In this document: positions 17,422-25,828 of the stretch, piece by piece
Layout of the letters: every line of letters starts with the position of its first letter
How positions within the stretch are numbered: position 1 is the stretch's first letter
Assembly (NCBI RefSeq): GCF_003268395.1
Contig: NZ_LQXQ01000038.1
Span: 1 to 40,641, forward strand
Direction of reading: 5' to 3'
DNA: 40,641 bases
Source of the DNA: Acinetobacter sp. CFCC 10889
GTDB taxonomy: Bacteria; Pseudomonadota; Gammaproteobacteria; Pseudomonadales; Moraxellaceae
The notes under the pieces: generated by a model
Told to the model about the DNA's origin: nothing
Database searches by the model: none
Seen by the model: the letters and a program-made list of their open reading frames with translations, nothing else
Position numbers and translations under genes: made by a program

Positions 17422-18417
17422 ATGGATTTAATACAGGCGAATGGATTACCTCGTTATGGACGCTTTATCACTTTACCCAGCTCTATTAATATTGATCGTT
17501 ATATTTATAAAACCCCTTATGGTCAAACTTTAAAAGGTTGGCGTAAGAATTTAAAATATAAGAAATTTAAATTTTGTAGCATTCAACACGAGCATTATAG
17601 TATTGGTTTTGCCATCGTCGATATGGGCTGGGCAGGGCATGCTTTTATTTATATTTATGATCATGAGCATGATGAGGTTTTGGAGTGGAACTCCAATAAT
17701 ATTTTGGGGCATCATACATTGGTCGATGAACAACCTCTTTACAATCAAAGTCTATTTAAAAAATCACCTTTTCAAATCGAGATGCAACATGCCAATGGTG
17801 TACGTTACATTCGGATCACTAAACATGGTGATGAAAAACTCAAAGCGCGTATTTTTTGTGCAGCAACAGATCCTTTAAGTTTATGTAGTCCGACAGGGAT
17901 TAATGGTTGGACATATACGCAAAAACTCACCACATTGGGCGTGGAAGGTTTTTTCATCAATAAGAAAAACGAAACGATACATTTCAATGAAAAAAGCTTC
18001 GCATCTTTGGATGATACTTGTGGATTTTTACGTCCTGAAACGGCGTGGTTTTGGTTGTCTTGTAATTTTTGGGATCAGCAAGGTAAGCGTGTGGGGCTAA
18101 ATCTTGCTTCTGGAGTGAATGAAAGCTTTGGTAATGAAAATTGTCTTTGGGTAAATGGCTTGTTATACCCACTCACGGATGTTCTTTTTGAAAAGGTATC
18201 AGATCAGCACTGGACGATTCGCTCGCTTGATGAAAAGCTAAAACTTGAAGTACACAGTGGCTGGCGGCGTTTTGAAAATTTAAATCTACGTTTGGTTGGC
18301 AGTCAATTTAGTCAGTGGCAATCCAAAATTAGTGGTACGATTGAAACTGAAACAGGAGAGATGATCTATTTAGACCAAGAATATGGTTTATTAGAACAAC
18401 ACTATGCCAAGTGGTAA
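17422..18417 (+). CDS. DUF2804-family protein
   Basis: A 331-residue soluble protein recognised as DUF2804 from its overall pattern. It has an N-terminal GLPRYGRF, a central WSNNILGHHTL-like strand region, ENCLWVNGLLYPLTDVLFE near residue 235, and the C-terminal QEYGLLEQHYAKW. The family is beta-rich and occurs in bacteria and fungi; its biochemical function is not known to me. There is no signal peptide or membrane segment. It stands alone, convergent with the PF10118 genes. The ATG at 17422 follows GAAGGATTGGG. Confidence 0.8.
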   Translation: MDLIQANGLPRYGRFITLPSSINIDRYIYKTPYGQTLKGWRKNLKYKKFKFCSIQHEHYSIGFAIVDMGWAGHAFIYIYDHEHDEVLEWNSNNILGHHTLVDEQPLYNQSLFKKSPFQIEMQHANGVRYIRITKHGDEKLKARIFCAATDPLSLCSPTGINGWTYTQKLTTLGVEGFFINKKNETIHFNEKSFASLDDTCGFLRPETAWFWLSCNFWDQQGKRVGLNLASGVNESFGNENCLWVNGLLYPLTDVLFEKVSDQHWTIRSLDEKLKLEVHSGWRRFENLNLRLVGSQFSQWQSKISGTIETETGEMIYLDQEYGLLEQHYAKW

Positions 18418-18465
18418 TTCAGCTTGTGTTTGTTTTTTAGATAATTTGAAAATGTACATGGCAAA

Positions 18466-18502
18466 TAAAAAACGACATAAGAGAACGGTCATTCTTATGT
18501 CG
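18466..18502 (-). terminator. rho-independent terminator of the PF10118 gene pair
   Basis: Perfect 9-bp stem CGACATAAG / CTTATGTCG with a 12-base loop, followed on the minus strand by a T-run. It may also slow the convergent DUF2804 transcript. Confidence 0.7.
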
Positions 18503-18554
18503 GGGAAAGTATTTCAACTACAGGCTTTTTATTTATAAGTTACTGATCAATAAT

Positions 18555-19445
18555 TTATACAGCCGCTTGCCAAAAAGCTTCACCTGCGGCAATTGGATCA
18601 TCAGTTGCTGCCAATGTATCAACCCAAACTTGGTATTGGCGAATCACTGCATGCTGACTTGGGTGAAAATCAGCTTTGAACCAATCCATATATTGTTCAC
18701 GCATCGCAGACAATTTACCTTGTTTACCAAAGAACCACGGCAAGCCTCTCACTGCCATTTTTGCACGCTCTAAGCGGCTAAATCCATCATAACCCAACAT
18801 GATATTGGTACGATAAAAGGTAAAGCCAAACATCATGATTGTGGTAAATGCCAAAGCAAATTTACGTAAATTTTCAGGCACTTCACCGACTTGTTGCATG
18901 ACATCAAATGCGACATCACGATGCTCCATTTCCTCTATGGCATGCCATGCAAACAGCGCACGTACAAAGGGGTGTACTTCTGCCAATGTTTCCTTTTGGC
19001 TATAAAAGGTTTCAGCCATCAGTGCAGTTAAATGTTCTGCTGCTGCGGTCATAGCAATGTTGTACTGCTTAGAGCGATTTTTTAAAATATAGTCAAAATG
19101 AGCTGTCATGAATTTTACAAACTGATCGACAGGCATCCCTTGTCGTTTCATTTCTTCATTCATTTTGTCATGGGCAATGCCATGTTGTGCTTCTTGTTTA
19201 ATAAAATCAGCAACTTTTTGTTGTAGCTCAGGATCGTTGATTTTGTCACGTAAGGCACGCACACTTTGAATGAAATAGCGTTCACCGACAGGAAAGGTCA
19301 GGCTTAAGGCATCAAACATACGGGTTTTAAAGGGATCGCCACCAAACCAAAAACGCGGCACTTCATTCAGTTTAAAATCCAGATTGCTGCGAACCACAGG
19401 GTCAACTTGATGTTTGACATGTTGTACTTTCAGAGATGCATTCAT
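18555..19445 (-). CDS. PF10118-family predicted metal-dependent protein, copy 1 (ferritin-like di-iron ligand pattern)
   Basis: A 296-residue protein of the family named predicted metal-dependent hydrolase (PF10118). The ligand-like residues are E55 (GERYF), E85xxH88 (QEAQHG), E137 (AAEHLT) and E172xxH175 (EEMEH). That E...ExxH...E...ExxH order is the one used by ferritin-like di-iron oxidases, so an oxidase or oxygenase role is as plausible as hydrolysis. A hydrophobic segment near residues 192-218 may touch the membrane. It is the second gene of a tandem pair; the paralogue upstream is about 70% identical by eye. The substrate is unknown. Confidence 0.82.
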   Translation of the reverse strand: MNASLKVQHVKHQVDPVVRSNLDFKLNEVPRFWFGGDPFKTRMFDALSLTFPVGERYFIQSVRALRDKINDPELQQKVADFIKQEAQHGIAHDKMNEEMKRQGMPVDQFVKFMTAHFDYILKNRSKQYNIAMTAAAEHLTALMAETFYSQKETLAEVHPFVRALFAWHAIEEMEHRDVAFDVMQQVGEVPENLRKFALAFTTIMMFGFTFYRTNIMLGYDGFSRLERAKMAVRGLPWFFGKQGKLSAMREQYMDWFKADFHPSQHAVIRQYQVWVDTLAATDDPIAAGEAFWQAAV

Positions 19446-19496
19446 TGTTTTATTTCTCGCAAATTGAATAAGTTAAATATAGAGCAGTTCAATATT

Positions 19497-20372
19497 TTAT
19501 TGACCTGCCTGCCAAAATGCTTCACCTGCTGCAATCGGATCATGACTTGCCGCCAAGGTGTCCACCCACACTTGATATTGTGCAATGATAGGGTGCTGAC
19601 TTGGATGAAAACCTTTTTTGTACCAATCCATATACGGTTTGCGCATACGGGTAAATACACCTTGTTTGCCAAAAAGCCACGGCATACCTTTTACGGCAAG
19701 TTTGAGACGTTGAGTGCGATTAAAACCATCATGTGCCAACATCACATTGGCACGATAGGTGGTAAACCCCATCATGGCAACGGTGGTCAAAGCCAAAGTG
19801 AATTTTCTTAAAGATTCAGGCACTTCACCGACTTGTTGCATGACATCGAAAGCTACATCACGGTGTTCCATTTCTTCAATTGAATGCCATGCAAACAACG
19901 CCCGCACATAAGGATGCGCATCTGCCAAGGTTGATTTTTGGCTATAAAATGTGTCCGCCATCAACGCCGTGAGATGTTCTGCCGCAGCTGTCATGGCAAT
20001 GTTGTATTGTGGGGAGCGATTTTTCAGCTCAGATTTAAATAAACGTTGTAAAAAGCTGATGAATTGATCAAGAGGCATGCCTTGTTTACGCATTTCTTCA
20101 TTCATTTTGTCATGTGCAATACCATGCTGTGCTTCCTGACGAATAAAATCAGCCACCCGTTGTTGTAAGTCAGAATCGGTAATTTTGTCACGAAATAAAC
20201 GAACAGATTCAATAAAATAACGTTCGCCATCAGGAAAAGTCAGGCTCAACGCATCAAACATACGGGTTTTAAAGGGATCGCCACCAAACCAAAAGCGTGG
20301 TACTTCATCCAACTTAAAATTCAGTTTGCTTCTGACCACAGGGTCAACTTGATATTGCACTAAAGCATTCAT
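19497..20372 (-). CDS. PF10118-family predicted metal-dependent protein, copy 2 (upstream paralogue)
   Basis: A 291-residue paralogue of the next gene, five residues shorter at the N-terminus and otherwise colinear. All candidate metal ligands are kept: E50, E80xxH83, E132 and E167xxH170. The N-terminal YQVDPVVRSKLNFKLDEVPRFWFGGDPFKTRM block is almost the same in both. The most divergent part is the region around residues 102-118. The 51-base gap to copy 1 suggests one transcript. The AraC-type gene starts 145 bases away on the opposite strand and is the likely regulator. Members of this family often sit near fatty-acid or lipid genes, but nothing here fixes a pathway. Confidence 0.82.
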   Translation of the reverse strand: MNALVQYQVDPVVRSKLNFKLDEVPRFWFGGDPFKTRMFDALSLTFPDGERYFIESVRLFRDKITDSDLQQRVADFIRQEAQHGIAHDKMNEEMRKQGMPLDQFISFLQRLFKSELKNRSPQYNIAMTAAAEHLTALMADTFYSQKSTLADAHPYVRALFAWHSIEEMEHRDVAFDVMQQVGEVPESLRKFTLALTTVAMMGFTTYRANVMLAHDGFNRTQRLKLAVKGMPWLFGKQGVFTRMRKPYMDWYKKGFHPSQHPIIAQYQVWVDTLAASHDPIAAGEAFWQAGQ

Positions 20373-20394
20373 TTTATTTTACTGACATGGCTTT

Positions 20395-20435
20395 CATACT
20401 TTGAGTATGTCGTGCTTCGTCAAGTTTGTTTTGAC
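20395..20435. promoter_or_regulatory. palindromes in the divergent PF10118/AraC intergenic region
   Basis: Two inverted repeats lie side by side: CATACT-TTG-AGTATG (20395-20409, perfect) and GTCAA-GTTTGTT-TTGAC (20419-20435, perfect arms). They lie between the start codons of the PF10118 pair and of the AraC regulator, where an operator would be expected. No binding site consensus is known to me for this regulator. Confidence 0.4.
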
Positions 20436-20517
20436 AGTTATTGCCAATTTTTATACATTTTACGACAAAGTGAAAATTCATCATGTCAAACTGCATGACT
20501 AAAAAGCGAGCAATGCC

Positions 20518-21552
20518 ATGCAAGAACTTAAAATACCCAATGGTTATTATCATCTTTGGCAGACGTATCTGAATGCACAGGGCGTTGATGTATTTCGTCT
20601 GCCATTTTCCGAGGATGAAAAATTAAAAATAAAACAAGTTTTAAATCAAGGAATTGATACACAAAGTACCTATGGTTTTTTTAGCCAAATTATTGAAAAA
20701 ACCAAACAGGAGCTTGATTGTCCGCAGTTGGCTTTTGCAATGGCAGAACATGTACGCCCTGAACATTTTGGTGTGTTGGGTTATATGGCGACCCGCAGCA
20801 ACAGCCTTGCGGAAGCCTTGCAATATATTTTGCGTTTTAGTCGTTTGGTGATTGATGGTGATGAAATTACGCCAATGCAAATGCTCAAAAAAGACCAAAA
20901 TATTCATTTAATTTGGCCATTTTTACATGAAAAATATTATTTTGTGAATGAACTCACCAATGCCTTAATGGTGCATTTGGCACGTAAAATGATGCCACCG
21001 CATTATTTCCCTTTACGTTGTGTGAATTTTGCGCATGCCCCACAGATGGCGATTTATCATTATCAAAAATTTTATGCTTGTGAGGTTAATTTTAATCAAG
21101 CTGAATACAGTTTTGTGTTGAGTTTGGATGCTTTAAATCTGAAAATTGAAGATGCTGATCCATCTTTAATGCAACTTTTGCTGAGACAGGCAGAAGAGGC
21201 GATTGCATCAAAACCTCGTTTTGACAGTATTGTGCAACATTGTCAGCAATTGATTGCGGATGATCTCAGACAACATGAGCATGCGCCTAAAATTGAAGAT
21301 CTTGCAGAACGTTTGAATATTTCAGTGCGGACTTTACAGCGCCAATTAAGTGATTTGGATAGTTCTTTTAAGAAGCTTTTAGAAATTGAGCGTATGAAGC
21401 GTTGTGAACAATTACTTTTGGATAATGTAAATCTGACTGAAATTGCGATGCGTTTGGACTATTCTGATCAGTCTGCATTGGCGAGAGCATATAAAGCTTT
21501 TAGCGGGCAGACTTTATTACAAAAGAAACAGCAATTGAAAGATGAAAAATGA
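20518..21552 (+). CDS. AraC/XylS-family transcriptional regulator with Arabinose_bd-type N-domain
   Basis: A 344-residue regulator of the same class as the one at 10650. The N-terminal ligand domain carries FGVLGYMATRSNSLAEALQYILRF. The C-terminus has the two helix-turn-helix units (IEDLAERLNISVRTLQRQLS and LTEIAMRLDYSDQSALARAY) followed by KAFSGQTLLQKKQ. It is divergent from the tandem PF10118 genes, the usual arrangement for a regulator and its target. Its ligand is unknown. The stop codon is only 19 bases from the convergent downstream gene, with no terminator between. Confidence 0.9.
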   Translation: MQELKIPNGYYHLWQTYLNAQGVDVFRLPFSEDEKLKIKQVLNQGIDTQSTYGFFSQIIEKTKQELDCPQLAFAMAEHVRPEHFGVLGYMATRSNSLAEALQYILRFSRLVIDGDEITPMQMLKKDQNIHLIWPFLHEKYYFVNELTNALMVHLARKMMPPHYFPLRCVNFAHAPQMAIYHYQKFYACEVNFNQAEYSFVLSLDALNLKIEDADPSLMQLLLRQAEEAIASKPRFDSIVQHCQQLIADDLRQHEHAPKIEDLAERLNISVRTLQRQLSDLDSSFKKLLEIERMKRCEQLLLDNVNLTEIAMRLDYSDQSALARAYKAFSGQTLLQKKQQLKDEK

Positions 21553-21571
21553 TGATTAAATTTTAAATTAT

Positions 21572-22348
21572 CTATAATACATTGTTTTTATTCAAAAATG
21601 TAATAATATCAAGCTCGAAATGCTGTTTATAATCTGGGTCGATATAAATAAAAACTTTTGGATGCATCATTTTAAAATCAAAAGGAACTTCGATTTCTGA
21701 GCTAATATATTGATGGGTTTGATGGTGAATATCGACATGTACATATAATTTGATGAGTTGGAGATGATTTGCATTTTTACTGAGTCCAACGAATTGAACT
21801 TTATCTACAATTGCTATTGCGCTTACAGCATTTTGTTTTAATGCTTGAAATCTTTTATCTATCCGTGTCCAATAAAAATAATGAAAGGGAAATAATTTAA
21901 ACATTATGAATAGAAGCGATAAACATGCGATTATTGCAATCAATGGAATAAACCAAAGTGCAGTAAATGTATTCACTCGTAGATATTCAATTTTTCCTTG
22001 TGGATTTAACAAATATTTCACATTTACAATTTGATCTTGTTCTAGTGATATGAGTTGAGTTTCATTGCCATAGCTTTCGTATTTTATGGTTTCTGCGGGG
22101 GTGTAGACCTCTAAAATAGGATGCTCAATGATAGTACTTCCTGCACGCCCTTCATTAAAACCAACGACTTTAGCTTGAGTTGTGTTGCTGATTAAATTGG
22201 AATAAATATCTTTGATGCCAAATGAGGCAAAAAAATATAAAACATAGAGCATGCCTCCAAGGATGACGATTTTAAATAATAACGGTGTGATATCTAAGTC
22301 TTGAGAGGGAATATAGTTAGGTTGTCTTTTTTTAATTGAAATACTCAT
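21572..22348 (-). CDS. two-span membrane protein, DUF3592-like
   Basis: A 258-residue protein with two predicted membrane segments (about residues 26-46 and 130-152). Between them is a soluble beta-rich loop of the kind found in DUF3592 proteins (TQAKVVGFNEGRAGST ... EQDQIVNVKYLLNPQGKIEYLRV). A cytoplasmic C-terminal domain of about 100 residues follows. No catalytic motif was seen and the function is unknown. The ATG at 22348 is the only good start. The NhaC-type gene upstream on the same strand is separated by a terminator-like hairpin, so it is probably transcribed on its own. Confidence 0.6.
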   Translation of the reverse strand: MSISIKKRQPNYIPSQDLDITPLLFKIVILGGMLYVLYFFASFGIKDIYSNLISNTTQAKVVGFNEGRAGSTIIEHPILEVYTPAETIKYESYGNETQLISLEQDQIVNVKYLLNPQGKIEYLRVNTFTALWFIPLIAIIACLSLLFIMFKLFPFHYFYWTRIDKRFQALKQNAVSAIAIVDKVQFVGLSKNANHLQLIKLYVHVDIHHQTHQYISSEIEVPFDFKMMHPKVFIYIDPDYKQHFELDIITFLNKNNVL

Positions 22349-22392
22349 TTCACTATTCTTTTGATCATACTTTCAACTGCTTAATGATAAAC

Positions 22393-22423
22393 AAAAAATG
22401 AGCCATGAGTATGACTCATTTTT
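22393..22423. terminator. bidirectional rho-independent terminator
   Basis: Stem AAAAATGAG / CTCATTTTT with a 12-base loop. It lies just after the stop codon of the NhaC-family gene (minus strand) with A-runs and T-runs on both sides. Confidence 0.65.
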
Positions 22424-22439
22424 GATTGTTAAAAAATGT

Positions 22440-23771
22440 TTAGGCTGTTTTTAACTTTGGAATTCTAAAAATAATGGCAATGATCGCAAATATTGCCAAA
22501 ATCCAACAATAATAAATTGAGCCAATCAGCTCAACAGGGGAAAGTTTTGCAATTGAACATGCCAACAAAAGCTGTGCACCATATGGAATAATGCCTTGTA
22601 CTACACAAGAAAAAATATCCATCAATGCCGCAGCACGCTTCGGATCAACGCCATATTCTTTGGCAACTTCACGAGCCATATCACCCGATAAAATAATCGC
22701 AACGGTATTATTTGCCACAAATAAGTTGGAAAAAATCACCAAAAAGCTGATGCCAATTTCACCCGCACGTTGCGTACCGACTTTAAATAAACGGGTCATG
22801 GCATAAATGCGTTGAATCAGCCATTCCAAGCCACCTTCTTTTTGCATGATGGCAGATAAACCACCCAAGAACATGGACAATAATGCCACTTCAAACATTC
22901 CGACAAAGCCATTATAAATCGCATTGTTGAGTTTTAAAATGTCAAAAGTGGGCTGTTCGAGCAAGCCCATCACACCTGATAACACAATGCCAATGGTGAG
23001 AACAGCAAGCACATGCAAACGGGTAAATGCCAAGAAAAATACAGCCAAATAAGGTAGCATTAACCATAAATCATAATCTTTATATTCAATGTGTTGTGAT
23101 GCATGCGTATTGAACATATAGATCAAAATGGTGACGATTGCCGCAGGCAGTGCGATCCAAACATTGACCCGAAATTTATCTCGAAGTTCAACATTTAAAC
23201 TGCGAGTCGCTGCGATGGTGGTATCAGAAATCATCGACAAATTGTCGCCAAACATTGCCCCACTGACCACCGCACCAATCGCATAAATCGGTTGAATGTC
23301 AGTTGCTTGTGAGAAACCAAAGGCAATCGGCGCACAGGCAGCAATCGTTCCCATGGATGTCCCCATTGCTGTGGCAATAAAGGCTGAAATCACAAACAAC
23401 ATGGGCAATACAAATTCAGGCGAGATAATGGATAAACCAAACTGTACTGTTGCATCGACACTGCCAATGGTGCTTGACACACTCGCAAATGCACCTGCGA
23501 GCATAAAGACCATAAACATTAAAATCAGGTTGGGATGGCTTGCACCTTTTAAGAATGTGTCGATTGCCGTGTTGATTTTTCCACGATAAATTAAAATCGC
23601 TAAAATAATCGCAGGCAGTGCAGCAACAGGGGCTTTCATTTGATAAAAAGCGAACTCAGTGCCAATGATTGTGTGGTAAATACCACTGCCTAAAAAAATG
23701 GCTAAAAATACAATAAGTGGCAGCAGCGCAAGCCCACGAGCTTGCACTTGACTGTGTGGGGGAGTGGTCAT
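22440..23771 (-). CDS. NhaC-family Na+/H+ antiporter-type transporter
   Basis: A 443-residue inner-membrane protein with about eleven hydrophobic segments. Features of the NhaC family (PF03553) are the TAMGTSMGTIAACAPIA segment, GAVVSGAMFGDNLSMISDTTIAA with its Gly-Asp-Asn and Asp-Thr-Thr polar residues in the middle, and NLFVANNTVAIILSG later. The family includes Na+/H+ and malate/lactate antiporters, so the ion or substrate is open. I use the ATG at 23771; an upstream in-frame TTG at 23777 adds only two residues and has no better ribosome binding site. Divergent from trpA. Confidence 0.88.
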   Translation of the reverse strand: MTTPPHSQVQARGLALLPLIVFLAIFLGSGIYHTIIGTEFAFYQMKAPVAALPAIILAILIYRGKINTAIDTFLKGASHPNLILMFMVFMLAGAFASVSSTIGSVDATVQFGLSIISPEFVLPMLFVISAFIATAMGTSMGTIAACAPIAFGFSQATDIQPIYAIGAVVSGAMFGDNLSMISDTTIAATRSLNVELRDKFRVNVWIALPAAIVTILIYMFNTHASQHIEYKDYDLWLMLPYLAVFFLAFTRLHVLAVLTIGIVLSGVMGLLEQPTFDILKLNNAIYNGFVGMFEVALLSMFLGGLSAIMQKEGGLEWLIQRIYAMTRLFKVGTQRAGEIGISFLVIFSNLFVANNTVAIILSGDMAREVAKEYGVDPKRAAALMDIFSCVVQGIIPYGAQLLLACSIAKLSPVELIGSIYYCWILAIFAIIAIIFRIPKLKTA

Positions 23772-24131
23772 ATTCAAAAAATAAAAAAGATTAGCCGCTA
23801 TAGTATAAACAGCTTTTGCAATTTCTTAAAAATTAAAATGTAGGCGCTTTATGTCTGATTCTGATGTTATTTAAATGATTTAACTTAAGTTTTTATATTT
23901 ATTTGCGAATTTTAAAAAAGCCAAAAATAGGTAGCTTTGATCATTGTCGAAAAAACATAAATAGCGCTAAATGTACGCCATAGGTTGTTCGTTATTTTGT
24001 ATTAATATGAGATAACATTGTGCTACTGAGTTACTCTATTCAATGAGTAAAAAATAGCGTTACAATGCAAAGTCTTGTATTTATACAAAATCAACTCCTC
24101 AAGTTTAACAATTCAAGGAATGTACAACCCT
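23772..24131. other. 360-base intergenic region between the NhaC-type gene and trpA
   Basis: AT-rich and without a convincing open frame. The right end holds a candidate trpA promoter (24039-24066). No trpB fragment, leader peptide with Trp codons, or attenuator hairpin was seen. Confidence 0.55.
24039..24066 (+). promoter_or_regulatory. candidate promoter of the trpA-accD-folC operon
   Basis: TTCAAT (24039-24044), a 16-base spacer and TACAAT (24061-24066), 66 bases upstream of the trpA start. Found by eye; other hexamer pairs in this AT-rich region are possible. Confidence 0.35.
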
Positions 24132-24935
24132 ATGTCACGTTTAGCCACCCGATTTGCACAGCTTAAATCTCAACAGCGTAAAGCATTGGTTTCTTATGTC
24201 ATGGCGGGTGATCCTCAACCACATGTAACAGTACCTTTGTTGCATCAAATGGTTGAAGCGGGCGTAGATGTTGTCGAACTCGGATTACCATTTTCCGATC
24301 CAATGGCAGATGGACCAGTGATTGCACTTGCAGCAGAGCGTGCTTTAGCAGCAGGAACAAATACCCTTGATGCTTTGAATATGGTCAAAGAATTTCGTCA
24401 AAAAGACACAACAACACCTGTAGTTTTAATGGGTTATTTAAATCCTGTTGAAGTGATTGGTTATGAAAAGTTTGTAGCTTATGCGAATGACTGTGGCGTA
24501 GATGGTGTACTTTTAGTGGATTTACCACCAGAAGAAGCAGCAGATTTTGATGCAGTATTACAAAAATACAGTATGGATCAAATTTTCTTGCTTGCGCCAA
24601 CTTCGACGGATGAGCGTATTCAACGTGTAGTCAAACAAGCGAGTGGCTTTATTTATTATGTATCACTCAAAGGGGTAACTGGTGCAGCAACACTCGATAC
24701 TACAGAAGTTGCAACACGTATTGAAAAAATCAAAATCGTAACAGATATTCCTGTTGGTGTCGGTTTTGGGATTAGTGATGCAGCATCTGCAAAAGCGGTT
24801 GGACAGGTTGCCGATGCGGTTATTGTGGGAAGTGCATTTGTAAAACCATTTGCAAACTTAGCACCCGAACAAGCTGCTGAACAAGCAGTGAATAAAGTCA
24901 AGGAGCTTCGAGCAGCGCTCGATGAGTTAGTATGA
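24132..24935 (+). CDS. trpA: tryptophan synthase alpha subunit
   Basis: A 267-residue TIM-barrel enzyme that splits indole-3-glycerol phosphate to indole and glyceraldehyde-3-phosphate; it works in complex with TrpB. Catalytic Glu is in [17 protein letters not shown] and catalytic Asp in [14 protein letters not shown]. The phosphate-binding [12 protein letters not shown] and IVGSAFVK loops are present. I take the ATG at 24132, which gives the usual family length and [11 protein letters not shown] start; an in-frame ATG at 24120 directly behind AAGGA is possible. trpB is not adjacent. The stop codon overlaps the accD start (ATGA). Confidence 0.95.
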   Translation: MSRLATRFAQLKSQQRKALVSYVMAGDPQPHVTVPLLHQMVEAGVDVVELGLPFSDPMADGPVIALAAERALAAGTNTLDALNMVKEFRQKDTTTPVVLMGYLNPVEVIGYEKFVAYANDCGVDGVLLVDLPPEEAADFDAVLQKYSMDQIFLLAPTSTDERIQRVVKQASGFIYYVSLKGVTGAATLDTTEVATRIEKIKIVTDIPVGVGFGISDAASAKAVGQVADAVIVGSAFVKPFANLAPEQAAEQAVNKVKELRAALDELV

Positions 24936-25828
24936 ATCAAGAAGTGAAATCAGGGAAAATTCTCAGCCCAGCAACGCCGTGGACTGAACGTTCGATTCCA
25001 GGCATTCATATGCCTGATCAGCAACAAACACTCAAAGCAACATTTACTGAACCAACTATTGAGTGCCCTGAGTGTCATGCTTTAGTGACTCGTACAGCGA
25101 TGTCGTTCAATGCTTATGTTTGTCCATCATGTGATGAGCATCTGAAAATGAAGGCACGTGATCGTCTAAATTGGTTCTTTGACAATGTGACCACAGAACT
25201 TGGTCAGGAATTTGCGGTTAAAGATCCATTACATTTCGTAGATAGCCGAGCTTATCCTGAACGTGTAAAAGAAGCACAGGATAAAACAGGCGAAACTGAA
25301 GCTCTTGTGGTGATGCAGGGTCAGTTGAAAAATATTCCTTTAGTTGCATGTGCCTTTGAATTTGACTTTATGGGCGGTTCAATGGGTACTGTGGTCGGTG
25401 ACCGTTTTGTGCAGGCTGCTGAAAAAGCGATTAAGGATAAACAACCTTTGATCTGTTTTGCAGCTTCTGGTGGTGCACGTATGCAAGAAGGCATGTTGTC
25501 TTTGATGCAAATGGCACGTACTTCTGCGGCGATCCAAAAAATGAAAGATGCGCATTTACCTTATATAGTGGTGTTAACTCATCCTGTATATGGTGGTGTA
25601 ACTGCATCATTGGCAATGCTGGGTGATGTGCATATCGCAGAACCAAAAGCAATGATCGGTTTCGCAGGTAAACGTGTGATCGAACAAACTGTACGTGAAA
25701 AACTGGAAGAACCGTTCCAGCGTGCAGAATTCTTGCTTGATCATGGTGTGGTCGATCAAATTGTTCATCGTCATGCATTACGTGATACTGTATATCGCAT
25801 CGTAGCGAAGCTGATGAATTTGCCTTGA
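24932..25828 (+). CDS. accD: acetyl-CoA carboxylase carboxyltransferase subunit beta
   Basis: A 298-residue subunit that, with AccA, transfers the carboxyl group from biotin to acetyl-CoA to make malonyl-CoA, the first step of fatty-acid synthesis. The N-terminal zinc ribbon is intact: C45, C48, C64 and C67 (CPECHA and CPSCDE). The crotonase-type carboxyltransferase core follows with the glycine-rich [16 protein letters not shown] and [10 protein letters not shown] long N-terminal extension of about 40 residues before the ribbon is kept because ATGA overlap with trpA fixes the start. The stop overlaps folC. Confidence 0.96.
   Translation: MNQEVKSGKILSPATPWTERSIPGIHMPDQQQTLKATFTEPTIECPECHALVTRTAMSFNAYVCPSCDEHLKMKARDRLNWFFDNVTTELGQEFAVKDPLHFVDSRAYPERVKEAQDKTGETEALVVMQGQLKNIPLVACAFEFDFMGGSMGTVVGDRFVQAAEKAIKDKQPLICFAASGGARMQEGMLSLMQMARTSAAIQKMKDAHLPYIVVLTHPVYGGVTASLAMLGDVHIAEPKAMIGFAGKRVIEQTVREKLEEPFQRAEFLLDHGVVDQIVHRHALRDTVYRIVAKLMNLP

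Noticed and set aside
19407..19811. 134-residue open frame on the plus strand over the PF10118 genes
   Set aside because: It runs antisense to two well-conserved genes, has no ribosome binding site, and its translation has no recognisable domain.
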